The translations under genes were made by a program, and so were the position numbers. DNA of 64,000 nucleotides, from contig NZ_CANLFS010000003.1 in assembly GCF_947490095.1 (NCBI RefSeq), forward strand, positions 62,001 through 126,000, written 5' to 3'. The stretch's first letter is position 1. Every line of letters starts with the position of its first letter. Below the pieces are notes generated by a model. That model was given only the letters and a program-made list of their open reading frames with translations. It ran no database searches and had not been told where the DNA came from. Source of the DNA: an uncultured Halomonas sp. Its GTDB lineage: Bacteria > Pseudomonadota > Gammaproteobacteria > Pseudomonadales > Halomonadaceae. Below are positions 19,642-28,878 of the stretch, in pieces.

Positions 19642-20349
19642 TCAGCGATAGGCCCCCTCGATATCGGTGATGCGCATGGCACGACGCCCCAGTCCGCCAT
19701 GCAGGTCCAGCATGCGCTCGAGCCAGGCGTGGACCGGGTCGGCATTGGAGACCAGGTCGGCACTGGACACGCAGCGCGCCCACATGAAGTTGCCGAACAC
19801 CAGATAGTCGGCCGCTGCCGGAGACGCTCCATCGATGAAATCCGACTCCGTCAACAGGCCCCGCAGCGGTTCGAGGGCCGCATCAAGCTGGACAAGCCCC
19901 TTGGACGGCGAGTGAAACTCCTCGAGGGTACGACCAAAGCGCTTCTCTCGGGTCTCGCGGAAGTAGTCCCGGTCACCGGGATGAACGGCATTGAGCAGGT
20001 CCATGATGACGGTGCGCAGCATGGCCGGAGCCAGGGTTCGCTCGGCGTAATATTTGAAGAAGCGTGCCCGCGAAGCGGCCAGCCCCTCACCGATCAGCGG
20101 CGACTCCGGATAGGTGCGATCCAGATAGCGCAGGATCTCATAGCTGTCGGTCACCACCGCCTCGCCATCGACCAGCACCGGCACCTTGTCGTGGTTGGCG
20201 AATGCCAGTGCCTCCTTGTCGGTAAAGCGCCAGGGGCGAGCCTCCACTTCCAGCCCCTTGTGGGCCAGGGCATAGCGCACACGCCAGCAGAAGGGCGAAA
20301 AGCGCAGTTCCTCGTCGATACCGCACAGCTCATAGAACACGCGAGTCAT
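19642..20349 (-). CDS. Glutathione S-transferase family protein
   Basis: This is a cytoplasmic thioredoxin-fold GST of 235 residues. The N-terminal domain has FSPFCWRVRYALAHKGLEVE in place of the classical Cys/Ser loop, VPVLVDGEAVVTDSYEILRYLD (the cis-Pro and glutathione-binding region), then an all-helical C-terminal domain. It resembles the group that includes LigE/LigF-like and uncharacterised proteobacterial GSTs. Its substrate is not known. It is a single gene, 142 bp from the porin gene. A 25-bp palindrome lies about 105 bp upstream of its start. Confidence 0.85.
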   Translation of the reverse strand: MTRVFYELCGIDEELRFSPFCWRVRYALAHKGLEVEARPWRFTDKEALAFANHDKVPVLVDGEAVVTDSYEILRYLDRTYPESPLIGEGLAASRARFFKYYAERTLAPAMLRTVIMDLLNAVHPGDRDYFRETREKRFGRTLEEFHSPSKGLVQLDAALEPLRGLLTESDFIDGASPAAADYLVFGNFMWARCVSSADLVSNADPVHAWLERMLDLHGGLGRRAMRITDIEGAYR

Positions 20350-20453
20350 AAGAACTCCTTGTCAGCGATCAGGGAGGGCATGTCCACGGCGCAGCCTGTC
20401 GGCACCCCGGCCCCGTCATCATGCCTGACTCCATGCTCTCCCTCGGCGAGACG

Positions 20454-20478
20454 GCTGTCCATTAGTCTAATGGACAGC
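20454..20478. promoter_or_regulatory. 25-bp perfect palindrome near the GST gene
   Basis: Arms GCTGTCCATTA (20454-20464) and TAATGGACAGC (20468-20478) are perfect around a 3-base centre. There is no T-run, so a protein-binding operator is more likely than a terminator. The regulator is not in the window. Confidence 0.6.
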
Positions 20479-20575
20479 GGCTCACCGGTGGCTTCTTCTC
20501 GACGGGCCCTCGAGAGTTATCATTTTTTATCAAATGGTTAGGGGGAAGGTGCCGGACCGTCAGGCCTCGACACTT

Positions 20576-20586
20576 TGGTCAGACCA
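20576..20586. promoter_or_regulatory. LldR/GlcC/PdhR-type operator upstream of glcA
   Basis: TGGTCAGACCA is an 11-bp palindrome of the TGGT-N3-ACCA form bound by GntR-family regulators such as PdhR, LldR, GlcC and FadR. It lies 112 bp before the glcA start codon. No GlcC-like gene is adjacent. Confidence 0.55.
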
Positions 20587-20697
20587 CTTTTCCAAGATGG
20601 AAAGCCTCGGAATCAGGCCTTAATGTCCGGCGGGTTGACAGGCCTCGCCGACACCGGCCGGGAATAACAACAACCGCTGATCGAGGATACACACATC

Positions 20698-22401
20698 ATG
20701 AACGACACCCTTCTCGCACTACTGGCCTTCACGCCTCTCGTGTTGGCTGGTGTACTGCTCATCGGACTACGCATGGCGGCCCGGACCGCCATGCCGATCG
20801 TGTTTGCCGTCACCGCCACCATCGCCCTCTTCGCCTGGGAGATGACCGCCACCCGCGTCCTGGCCTCCACCCTCCAGGGCCTGATGCTCACGGTATCGAT
20901 CCTGTGGATCATCTTCGGCGCCATCCTGCTGCTCAACACCTTGAAGCATTCAGGCGGCATCAAGGCCATCCGCAACGGCTTCTCCGGCATCAGCCAGGAT
21001 CGCCGCGTTCAGGCGATCATCGTCGCCTGGCTGTTCGGCTGCTTTATCGAAGGCGCCTCGGGTTTCGGCACTCCCGCCGCCGTCGCGGCGCCGCTGATGG
21101 TGGCACTAGGATTCCCGGCACTGGCCGCCGTGGTGGTGGGCATGATGATCCAGTCCACGCCGGTTTCCTTCGGTGCCGTCGGCACCCCCATCGTGGTAGG
21201 CGTCTCCGGCGGTCTGGACCGTAATGGCATCACCGATATCCTCGCGGCCGACGGAGCCAGCTGGACGGATTACTTCCATCTGATCGCCGCCGAGGTCTCG
21301 GTGATCCACGGCATCGTCGGCATCCTGATGCCGCTGATCATGGTGGTGATCATGGTGCGCTTCTTCGGTGCCAATCGCTCCTGGAAGGAGGGACTCTCCA
21401 TCGCCCCCTTCGCCATCTTCGCCGGCATCAGCTTCGTGGTGCCCTACATGTTGGCCGGCGTGCTGCTGGGGCCGGAATTCCCGTCGATGATCGGCGCCAT
21501 GGTCGGCCTGGCCATCGTGGTGCCGGCCGCACGCCGCGGTTTCTTGATCCCCAAGGACAGCTGGGACTTCCCCGAGTCCTCCACCTGGCCGGATCAGTGG
21601 ATCGGCAAGCTCGAGATCAAGCTGGATGATGTGACCGGCAAGGCACCGATCTCTACTCTGATGGGCTGGGTACCCTATGTGCTGCTGGCGGTGATCCTGG
21701 TCGCCTCTCGCACCATCGAACCCTTCAAGAACGCCCTGACATCCGTTGCCATCGGCTGGAACAATATCCTCGGCGAGGCGGGCGTCTCCGGCGCCATTCA
21801 ACCGCTCTATCTGCCCGGCGGGATCCTGCTGATGGTGGTGCTGCTCACCGCCCTGCTCCACCGCATGCGCCTGGGTGAGTTGAAAGCCGCCTTCGGCGAG
21901 TCCTCCAAGACAATCCTCGGCGCCGGCTTCGTGCTGATCTTCACCATCCCCATGGTGCGGATCCTGATCAACTCCGGCGTCAACGCCGCCGATCTGGTCT
22001 CAATGCCGGTGGCCATGGCGCAACTGGTGGCCGACAGCGTAGGCGGCGTCTATCCCTTCTTCGCTCCTACCGTGGGTGCCCTGGGCGCCTTCATCGCCGG
22101 CTCCAATACGGTCTCCAACCTGATGCTCTCCGACTTCCAGTTCAACGTCGCACAGCAGCTTGGCCTCTCCACGGCCTTCATGGTGGCCCTGCAGGCCGTG
22201 GGAGCCGCCGCCGGCAACATGATCGCCATTCACAACGTGGTGGCGGCCTCGGCCACGGTGGGCTTGCTCGGCCGCGAAGGCGAGACCATTCGCAAGACGA
22301 TCCTGCCGACGATCTACTACCTCGTCTTCGCCGGGATCATCGCGCTGGCCGGCTTCTACCTGCTGGGCATCGGCGACCCACTGCTCGGCCTCGGCCGATA
22401 A
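20698..22401 (+). CDS. glcA: Glycolate/L-lactate permease (LctP family)
   Basis: This inner-membrane proton-coupled permease takes up glycolate and L- or D-lactate. The 567-residue protein has about 13-14 membrane segments and the family hallmark [21 protein letters not shown] near residue 117, followed by [16 protein letters not shown]. The C-terminal region has the second conserved [17 protein letters not shown]. An ATG at 20698 follows a GATCGAGGAT site. Because glcDEF and glcG follow on the same strand, glycolate is the likeliest physiological substrate. L-lactate remains possible. Confidence 0.9.
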   Translation: MNDTLLALLAFTPLVLAGVLLIGLRMAARTAMPIVFAVTATIALFAWEMTATRVLASTLQGLMLTVSILWIIFGAILLLNTLKHSGGIKAIRNGFSGISQDRRVQAIIVAWLFGCFIEGASGFGTPAAVAAPLMVALGFPALAAVVVGMMIQSTPVSFGAVGTPIVVGVSGGLDRNGITDILAADGASWTDYFHLIAAEVSVIHGIVGILMPLIMVVIMVRFFGANRSWKEGLSIAPFAIFAGISFVVPYMLAGVLLGPEFPSMIGAMVGLAIVVPAARRGFLIPKDSWDFPESSTWPDQWIGKLEIKLDDVTGKAPISTLMGWVPYVLLAVILVASRTIEPFKNALTSVAIGWNNILGEAGVSGAIQPLYLPGGILLMVVLLTALLHRMRLGELKAAFGESSKTILGAGFVLIFTIPMVRILINSGVNAADLVSMPVAMAQLVADSVGGVYPFFAPTVGALGAFIAGSNTVSNLMLSDFQFNVAQQLGLSTAFMVALQAVGAAAGNMIAIHNVVAASATVGLLGREGETIRKTILPTIYYLVFAGIIALAGFYLLGIGDPLLGLGR

Positions 22402-22418
22402 CCCGGCGCCTGCCGCAC

Positions 22419-22445
22419 AACGCCCCCGGCCCTGCCGGGGGCGTT
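22419..22445 (+). terminator. Hairpin between glcA and glcD
   Basis: Perfect 12-bp arms (22419-22430 and 22434-22445) enclose a 3-base loop. It lies 18 bp past the glcA stop. The T-run is poor. The rest of the 295-bp gap to glcD (22446-22696) is GC-rich and I see nothing further in it apart from the glcD ribosome-binding site. Confidence 0.7.
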
Positions 22446-22696
22446 ATACACTGGCTCGCGGCGAGCCTTCGGCGCCTCCCCCTTCCGGCCACACCGCCGA
22501 GGGCTCGAAGCGCGCCCCCCCCACCCGAGAGGGGCGCTGCCCGCAGGAGGATGCTGCGGTGATCGAAGACCATGGCATCCTCCTGGCAGGCCAGACAAAG
22601 GGTCTTACCAATACACCAGAAACAGGACAATTCGGCTGACAGCGAGGACCAGTACTGCCGGCCATACTACCCTGACGAGACACATGGGGAGCCCCG

Positions 22697-24220
22697 ATGA
22701 ACATACAGTACGACGCCAGACTCGATGGCGAGCCGCCTCATCTTCGCACCCAGGACGAGGTCCTGGCCGATCTGCGCCAGGCGCTACCCGACATGACCCT
22801 GTTGCACCGCGAGGAAGACCTTCACCCCTTCGAGTGCGATGGCCTCGCCGCGTATCGCGCCCTGCCCATGCTGGTCGCGTTACCCGAGACCCTTGCTCAG
22901 GTAGAGACGCTGCTCAAGCGCTGCCATGCCCTGGGCGTGCCGGTCGTCACCCGTGGCGCCGGCACCGGCCTCTCGGGCGGCGCCATGCCGCTTGCGCACG
23001 GGGTGCTGCTGGTGATGTCCCGCTTCAGCCGCATCCTCGACATCGACCCCGACGCGCGTACCGCCCGGGTTCAACCCGGAGTGCGCAACCTGGCGATCTC
23101 CGGGGCCGTCGCCCCCTACGGGCTCTACTATGCGCCGGACCCCTCCTCCCAGATCGCCTGTTCCATCGGGGGCAACGTGGCCGAGAACGCCGGCGGCGTG
23201 CACTGCCTCAAGTACGGCCTCACCGTGCACAACGTGATCAAGGTCGAGGTGCTGACCATCGAGGGCGAATACATGACCCTGGGCGCCGACGCCCTGGACA
23301 CCCCGGGGTTCGACCTGCTGGCGCTGATCAATGGCTCCGAGGGCATGCTCGGCGTGGTCACCGAGATCACCGTCAAGCTGTTGCCCAAGCCCGAATCGGC
23401 CAAGGTACTGATGGCCAGCTTCGATGATATCGAGAAGGCCGGCGACGCCGTGGGCGCCATCATCGCCGCGGGCATCATCCCCGGGGGGCTGGAGATGATG
23501 GACAACCTGGCGATCCGCGCCGCCGAGAACTTCATCGGCGCCGGCTATCCGGTGGAGGCCGCGGCCATCCTGCTCTGCGAGCTGGATGGCGTAGAGGCGG
23601 ACGTGGACGACGACTGCCGATCCGTGCGCCGCGTGCTGGAAGAAGCCGGCGCCACGGATATCCAGCAGGCCCGCGACGAGGCCGAGCGCGCGCTGTTCTG
23701 GGCCGGACGCAAGAATGCCTTCCCGGCCGTGGGCCGCATGTCGCCGGACTACTACTGCATGGATGGCACCATTCCTCGCCGCGAGCTGGCCCGCGTACTC
23801 AAGGGCATCGGCGAACTGGGGGATGAGTATGGCCTGCGCGTGGCCAACGTCTTCCACGCCGGCGACGGCAACACGCATCCCCTGATCCTGTTCGATGCCA
23901 ACCAGCCCGGCGAATTCGAACGCGCCGAGGCATTGGGCGGCCGCATCCTCGAACTCTGCGTCGAGGCGGGCGGCACCATCACCGGCGAGCATGGCGTAGG
24001 CCGGGAGAAGATTCACCAGATGTGCGTGCAGTTCAGCCCCGCCGAACTCGCCACTTTCCGCGCCGCCAAGGCGGCCTTCGACCCTCTGGGGCTGCTTAAC
24101 CCGGGCAAGAACATTCCCGCCCCGGCACGCTGCTCCGAGTTCCGCCTGACCAAGAGCGCCGGCGACGCTCCCGCCCCGAGCCCGGCCCCGACGCGCCAAG
24201 TCCCGAAGAGCCAAGGCTGA
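22697..24220 (+). CDS. glcD: Glycolate oxidase, FAD-linked subunit
   Basis: This is the catalytic subunit of the three-part glycolate dehydrogenase that oxidises glycolate to glyoxylate at the membrane. The 507-residue protein has a PCMH-type FAD domain (RGAGTGLSGGAMPL, SSQIACSIGGNVAENAGGVHCLKYG) and a C-terminal FAD-oxidase domain closing with GEHGVGREKIHQM. The ATG at 22697 follows a GGGGAG ribosome-binding site. A Pro/Ala-rich tail extends beyond the usual end. It is followed by glcE with 12 bp between them. Confidence 0.96.
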   Translation: MNIQYDARLDGEPPHLRTQDEVLADLRQALPDMTLLHREEDLHPFECDGLAAYRALPMLVALPETLAQVETLLKRCHALGVPVVTRGAGTGLSGGAMPLAHGVLLVMSRFSRILDIDPDARTARVQPGVRNLAISGAVAPYGLYYAPDPSSQIACSIGGNVAENAGGVHCLKYGLTVHNVIKVEVLTIEGEYMTLGADALDTPGFDLLALINGSEGMLGVVTEITVKLLPKPESAKVLMASFDDIEKAGDAVGAIIAAGIIPGGLEMMDNLAIRAAENFIGAGYPVEAAAILLCELDGVEADVDDDCRSVRRVLEEAGATDIQQARDEAERALFWAGRKNAFPAVGRMSPDYYCMDGTIPRRELARVLKGIGELGDEYGLRVANVFHAGDGNTHPLILFDANQPGEFERAEALGGRILELCVEAGGTITGEHGVGREKIHQMCVQFSPAELATFRAAKAAFDPLGLLNPGKNIPAPARCSEFRLTKSAGDAPAPSPAPTRQVPKSQG

Positions 24221-24232
24221 GAGACAGGAAAG

Positions 24233-25360
24233 ATGGTGACCATGAACGACACCCCGAGCCATGACAGTATTCAGCACGATGCCAGCGAGGCGCTGGCCGA
24301 GCATATTCGCCGCGCCGATGCCGACGGCACCCCGCTGCGCATTGTCGGCGGCGACACCAAGGCCTTCTATGGTCGCAACATTCAGGGCAATGCCATCGCG
24401 GCCCTGTCCACCCGCGAGCATCGCGGCATCACCGCGTATGACCCGGTCGAGCTGATCGTCTCGGTACGCGCCGGCACCCCGCTGCGAGAACTGGAAGACG
24501 TCCTGGCGGCCAACGGCCAGATGCTGGCCTGTGAGCCTCCCCATTTCGGCCCTGACGCCACGGTGGGCGGCATGATCGCCACCGGCCTCTCCGGCCCTCG
24601 GCGCCCCTGGGCCGGCAGCGTGCGCGACTTCGTGCTGGGCACCCGCGTCATCATGCGCCAGGGCAGCGAACAGCGCTTCGGCGGCCAGGTGATGAAGAAT
24701 GTGGCCGGCTACGACCTTTCGCGCCTGATGGTCGGCGCCCAGGGCACCCTGGGCCTGATCACCGAGGTCTCCATGAAGGTATTGCCGCGGCCCGGCGCGA
24801 CCCGCAGCCTGCGCCTGGCGATGTCGCCGAAGGATGCCCTGGACAAGCTCGCCGAATGGGGACGCCAGCCGCTGCCGATTACCGCCGCCGCCTGGATCGC
24901 CGGCGCCCTGCACCTCCGCCTGGAAGGCGGCCCCAGCTCTGTCGCCGCCACCGCTCGGCGCCTGGGCGGCGATGAGCTGCGCGACGACGCCTGGGCCGAC
25001 TTGCGCGAACAGCGATTGGACTTCTTCAACACCGAGGATCCGCGCCCGATCTGGCGACTCTCGCTACCCCACCACACCCCGCTGCTCGAGATACCCGGCG
25101 CGACCGCCGAGGCCGACATCCTTTACGACTGGGCCGGCACCCAGCGCTGGGTACGCAGTGCTGCCGATGACGATGCGATTCGGGCCGTGGCCGGCCGGGT
25201 CGGCGGCCATGCCACCTGCTGGCGTGGTGCCAACGGCGCCCCGGTAGAGACGCCCTTCACCCCGCTCGACCCGGTGATCGAGAAATATCACCGCAACCTG
25301 AAGACACAACTCGACCCCCAGGGGATCTTCAATCCGGGCCGGCTCTACGCGGCATTCTGA
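24233..25360 (+). CDS. glcE: Glycolate oxidase, FAD-binding subunit
   Basis: This is the second FAD-domain subunit of glycolate dehydrogenase, needed with GlcD and GlcF for activity. The 375-residue protein resembles a shortened GlcD: RIVGGDTKAFYG near the start, CEPPHFGPDATVGGMIATGLSGPRRPWAGSVRDFVLG and KNVAGYDLSRLMVGAQGTLGLITEVSMKVLP in the middle, then LDPQGIFNPGRLY at the end. A second ATG at 24242 has better spacing from AGGAAAG and may be the true start. It lies between glcD and glcF in a tight operon. Confidence 0.95.
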   Translation: MVTMNDTPSHDSIQHDASEALAEHIRRADADGTPLRIVGGDTKAFYGRNIQGNAIAALSTREHRGITAYDPVELIVSVRAGTPLRELEDVLAANGQMLACEPPHFGPDATVGGMIATGLSGPRRPWAGSVRDFVLGTRVIMRQGSEQRFGGQVMKNVAGYDLSRLMVGAQGTLGLITEVSMKVLPRPGATRSLRLAMSPKDALDKLAEWGRQPLPITAAAWIAGALHLRLEGGPSSVAATARRLGGDELRDDAWADLREQRLDFFNTEDPRPIWRLSLPHHTPLLEIPGATAEADILYDWAGTQRWVRSAADDDAIRAVAGRVGGHATCWRGANGAPVETPFTPLDPVIEKYHRNLKTQLDPQGIFNPGRLYAAF

Positions 25361-25382
25361 GACACACGGAGAGACGTCAAAC

Positions 25383-26630
25383 ATGCAGACGCATTTCACC
25401 GCAGAAGACCTTCAGAAGCCGCATATCCGCGAAGCCGACCGCGTGCTGCGCAGCTGTGTGCACTGCGGCTTCTGCAACGCCACCTGCCCCACCTATCAGC
25501 TACTGGGGGATGAGCGCGACGGCCCCCGCGGACGCATCTATCTGATGAAGGAGATGCTCGAAGCCCCCGAGGGAAGCGACAGGGTCACCGAACAGACCCG
25601 ACTGCATCTCGACCGCTGCCTCACCTGTCGCAACTGCGAGACCACCTGTCCTTCCGGCGTCGAGTATCACAAACTGCTCGATATCGGCCGCGCCGAGATC
25701 GAACGCCGAATCCCGCGCAAGGCCTCGGAACGGGCGCTGCGCTACGGCCTGCGCAAGGCATTGGTGGAACCCAAACGCTTCCAGGCACTACTCAAGCTGG
25801 GCCTGACCTTCCAGCCCCTGGTGCCGGGCGTCCTGAAGGAGAAGATGCCCCCGGCCCCCGTGGATGCCGGCAAGCGCCCCGCGGGCAAGCACCACACCCG
25901 GCAGATGCTGATTCTCGAGGGCTGTGTGCAGCCGGGGCTGTCGCCCAACACCAATGCCGCCACCGCCCGAGTGCTGGATCGCCTGGGTATCGGCCTTACC
26001 CCGGCACCGGAGGCCGGCTGCTGCGGCGCCATCGACTTCCACCTCAACGCCCAGGACGCCGGCCGGGCGCGGATGCGCGCCAATATCGATGCCTGGTGGC
26101 CGCATATCGATAAAGAAGGTGAAGCGGGGGTCGAGGCAATAGTGCAGACCGCCAGTGGCTGCGGCGCCATGGTCAAGGAATACGGCGAAGTCCTGGCCGA
26201 CGACCCCGACTATGCCGACAAGGCGGCTCGGGTCAGCGCCCTGGCCAAGGATCTCGGCGAACTGCTAGCCGATGAGGGCCTGGAAACCCTGGCCATCCAG
26301 GACCACAAGCGCCTGGCCTTCCACTGCCCCTGCACTCTGCAGCATGCCCAGAAACTCGCTGGTAGCGTCGAGGGCGTGCTGACCCGGCTGGGCTTCTCGC
26401 TGACCCCGGTGCGGGATGCCCATCTGTGCTGCGGTTCCGCCGGCACCTACTCCATCACCCAGCCCGAACTTTCCATGCAACTGCGTGACAACAAGCTCGA
26501 CAACCTGGAAGCCGGCGACCCCGAGGTCATCGTGACGGCCAATATCGGCTGTCAGACTCATCTCGCCGGTGCCAACCGTACGCCAGTACGCCATTGGATC
26601 GAAATCGTCGATGACGCCCTGACTCCCTGA
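25383..26630 (+). CDS. glcF: Glycolate oxidase, iron-sulfur subunit
   Basis: GlcF carries electrons from the flavin subunits towards the quinone pool. The 415-residue protein has two N-terminal [4Fe-4S] motifs (CVHCGFCNATCPTY and CLTCRNCETTCPSG) and two CCG domains (AGCCGAIDFH and HLCCGSAGTYS), the standard arrangement. It starts 22 bp after glcE and is followed by glcG after 10 bp. Confidence 0.96.
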   Translation: MQTHFTAEDLQKPHIREADRVLRSCVHCGFCNATCPTYQLLGDERDGPRGRIYLMKEMLEAPEGSDRVTEQTRLHLDRCLTCRNCETTCPSGVEYHKLLDIGRAEIERRIPRKASERALRYGLRKALVEPKRFQALLKLGLTFQPLVPGVLKEKMPPAPVDAGKRPAGKHHTRQMLILEGCVQPGLSPNTNAATARVLDRLGIGLTPAPEAGCCGAIDFHLNAQDAGRARMRANIDAWWPHIDKEGEAGVEAIVQTASGCGAMVKEYGEVLADDPDYADKAARVSALAKDLGELLADEGLETLAIQDHKRLAFHCPCTLQHAQKLAGSVEGVLTRLGFSLTPVRDAHLCCGSAGTYSITQPELSMQLRDNKLDNLEAGDPEVIVTANIGCQTHLAGANRTPVRHWIEIVDDALTP

Positions 26631-26640
26631 GGATGCCGCC

Positions 26641-27042
26641 ATGAAGACCAAGTCCGTCCTGACCCTGACCGACGTCAACGCCATCCTCGATGCCGCCCAA
26701 CAGGAGGCCGAGGCCAACGGCTGGGGCGTGACCATCGCCGTCGCCGATGACGGCGGCCACCTGCTCGGCCTGCGCCGCCTGGATAACGCCCCGCCCGTCA
26801 GCGCCGACATAGCCACCCAGAAGGCGCGCAATGCCGCCATTGGGCGCCGCGAGACCCAGGCCTTCGAGGACATGATCAACGCCGGCCGCACCGCCTTCGT
26901 CACCGCGCCCATGCCGTCGCTGCTCGCCGGCGGCATACCGGTGCTGGTCGCAGGCGAAGTCGCCGGCACCGTGGGCATCTCCGGCGTCAAGCCCGACCAG
27001 GACGTGCAGGTCGCCCGGGCCGGCGTCGCCGCCATCGCCTAG
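26641..27042 (+). CDS. glcG: GlcG/HbpS-family protein
   Basis: This small 133-residue protein belongs to the haem-binding HbpS/GlcG family, commonly encoded at the end of glycolate oxidase operons. It shows LTDVNAILDAAQQEAEANGWGVTIAVADDGGHLLGLRRLDNA and the conserved GGIPVLVAGEVAGTVGISG. Its role in glycolate use is not established; haem or cofactor binding has been shown for HbpS. It is the last gene of the glc operon, starting 10 bp after glcF. Confidence 0.9.
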   Translation: MKTKSVLTLTDVNAILDAAQQEAEANGWGVTIAVADDGGHLLGLRRLDNAPPVSADIATQKARNAAIGRRETQAFEDMINAGRTAFVTAPMPSLLAGGIPVLVAGEVAGTVGISGVKPDQDVQVARAGVAAIA

Positions 27043-27166
27043 CCAGCTTGTCGACGGATCCGTCTCGAATATCGCTAACGACGATGGCCCCAGGGCCGCG
27101 TCCGATCGCCTTGAACTAAAGGGGTAGTTGATTAAACGCTTGTTGGCCTAGCAAACTGGAGTGATA

Positions 27167-27195
27167 GCGCGATGACGCCCCAAGGCTCATCGCGC
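27167..27195 (+). terminator. Hairpin between glcG and dppA
   Basis: GCGCGATGA (27167-27175) pairs with TCATCGCGC (27187-27195) around an 11-base loop, followed by ATTTA. It may end the glc operon or be part of the dppA leader. The short T-run makes either reading uncertain. Confidence 0.45.
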
Positions 27196-27220
27196 ATTTA
27201 CCATTCGCAGGAGAGCAACA

Positions 27221-28807
27221 ATGAAAAAAACACTGCTGGCAGCAAGCATCGCAACCATGATGCTCGGGGCCGCCCCGGTCATGGCCAAGACCCTGGTGTA
27301 CTGTTCGGAAGGTTCTCCGGAAGGCTTTGATCCCTCGCTTTACACCACCGGCACTACCTTCGATGCGGCGGGCAAGACGATCTATAACCGCCTGGTCGAG
27401 TTCAAGACCGGCACCACTGAGCTCCGCCCGGCCATCGCCGAGCGTTGGGAAGTCTCTGACGACGGCATGGAGGTGACCTTCCTCCTGCGCGATGACGTCG
27501 AGTTTCACACCACCGACTACTTCACTCCCAGCCGTCCGCTCAATGCTGATGACGTCCTCTATTCCTTCAGGCGCCAGATGATGGAGGATAACCCCTATTA
27601 CCAGCACAACAACGGCAACTACGAATACTTCACCGCCATGTCGATGGGCGAGCTGATCGACGAAATCGTCAAGGTTGACGACCACACGGTGAAGTTCGTG
27701 TTGACTCGCCCCGAGGCACCCTTCCTGGCCAATCTGGCGATGGATTTCGCCTCCATTCACTCCAAGGAGTACGGTGATCAATTGCTCGAGGCGGGCACCC
27801 CCGAACGGGCCAACCGCCAGCCTGTCGGCACGGGCCCCTTCCAGTTGATCGGCTACCAGGAAGACGCCGTCATCCGCTATGCCGCCAACCCGGACTATTT
27901 CCGCGGCAAGCAGCCGCTGGATAACCTGGTCTTCGCGATCACCCCGGATGCCCAGGTGCGCTACCAGAAGCTACAGGCAGGGGAATGCCATGCCATGCCC
28001 TACCCCAACCCGTCCGACATCGACGAGATGAGGCAGGACGACACCATCCAGGTGCTCGAGGAACCTGGTTTGAACGTCGCCTACCTCGCCTACAACACCC
28101 AGCAGGAACCATTCGATGACCCGCAGGTTCGCAAGGCCCTGAATATGGCCATCAACAAGGAAGCGATCATCGAGGCGGTCTTCCAGGGTGCCGGCGAGGT
28201 TGCCAAGAACCCCATCCCGCCAACCATGTGGGGCTACAACGAGGCCATCGAGGACGACCCCTACGACCCCGAGCGGGCGCAGCAAATGCTGGACGACGCC
28301 GGCATCGAGGACCTGGAAATGAGCATCTGGGCAATGCCGGTACAGAGACCCTACATGCCTAATGCCCGGCGCACCGCCGAGCTGATGCAGGCAGACCTGT
28401 CACGGGTCGGTGTCGACGCCGAAATCGTCACCTACGAATGGGGCGAATACCTGAAGCGTGCCTCAAGCGTCGATCGCGAGGGCGCGGTCATTCTCGGCTG
28501 GACCGGCGACAACGGCGATCCCGACAACTTCCTCGCCGTACTACTCGGCTGCGACGGAATCGGAGGTGCCAACCGCGCCCAGTGGTGCCATGAACCGTTC
28601 AACGAGCTGGTCATGGAAGCCAAGACACTGAGCGACCAGGCCGAGAGAGTGGAGCGCTATGAGCAGGCCCAGGCCATCTTCAAGGAACAGGCACCCTGGA
28701 ATACCCTGGCCCATTCTGTGGTCTTCATGCCGCTACGACAGGAAGTCACCGGCTATACCATCGATCCCCTTGGTGGCCATAATTTCGAGGGCGTCGACCT
28801 GAAATAG
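27221..28807 (+). CDS. dppA: Peptide ABC transporter substrate-binding protein
   Basis: This periplasmic cluster-C binding protein captures di- or oligopeptides for the downstream permease. A signal peptide (MKKTLLAASIATMMLGAAPVMA) is followed by TLVYCSEGSPEGFDPSLYTTGTTFDA, very close to DppA. The body has GTGPFQLIGYQ and DPQVRKALNMAINKEAII, typical of SBP_bac_5 proteins. The length is 528 residues. GGAGAG precedes the ATG. It heads a complete five-gene operon (dppABCDF), and a hairpin after it may raise its level above that of the membrane parts. Confidence 0.95.
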   Translation: MKKTLLAASIATMMLGAAPVMAKTLVYCSEGSPEGFDPSLYTTGTTFDAAGKTIYNRLVEFKTGTTELRPAIAERWEVSDDGMEVTFLLRDDVEFHTTDYFTPSRPLNADDVLYSFRRQMMEDNPYYQHNNGNYEYFTAMSMGELIDEIVKVDDHTVKFVLTRPEAPFLANLAMDFASIHSKEYGDQLLEAGTPERANRQPVGTGPFQLIGYQEDAVIRYAANPDYFRGKQPLDNLVFAITPDAQVRYQKLQAGECHAMPYPNPSDIDEMRQDDTIQVLEEPGLNVAYLAYNTQQEPFDDPQVRKALNMAINKEAIIEAVFQGAGEVAKNPIPPTMWGYNEAIEDDPYDPERAQQMLDDAGIEDLEMSIWAMPVQRPYMPNARRTAELMQADLSRVGVDAEIVTYEWGEYLKRASSVDREGAVILGWTGDNGDPDNFLAVLLGCDGIGGANRAQWCHEPFNELVMEAKTLSDQAERVERYEQAQAIFKEQAPWNTLAHSVVFMPLRQEVTGYTIDPLGGHNFEGVDLK

Positions 28808-28825
28808 CCCTATCCTTCACTACCT

Positions 28826-28848
28826 GGGGCGGCCGCCATGGTCGCCCC
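28826..28848 (+). terminator. Intercistronic hairpin after dppA
   Basis: A 9-bp stem (28826-28834 with 28840-28848, one G-T pair) closes a 5-base loop, followed by TTCG. It lies 18 bp after dppA and 30 bp before dppB. It probably allows partial read-through or protects the dppA message. Confidence 0.6.
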
Positions 28849-28878
28849 TTCGCCGTTCGACATGGCTGACACAACTCG

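Larger units (their letters stand above)
20350..20697. other. Intergenic region between GST and glcA, with two regulatory palindromes
   Basis: This 348-bp gap separates the leftward GST gene from the rightward glcA gene. It contains the 25-bp palindrome at 20454-20478 and the GntR-type site at 20576-20586. An AT-rich stretch at 20519-20540 lies between them. I see no further open frame, RNA gene or clear sigma-70 promoter. Confidence 0.7.

Noticed and set aside
22880-24913. 677-residue open frame on the minus strand
   Set aside because: It lies fully opposite glcD and glcE, has Gly/Ala/His-rich low-complexity sequence typical of antisense frames in high-GC DNA, and no family motif.
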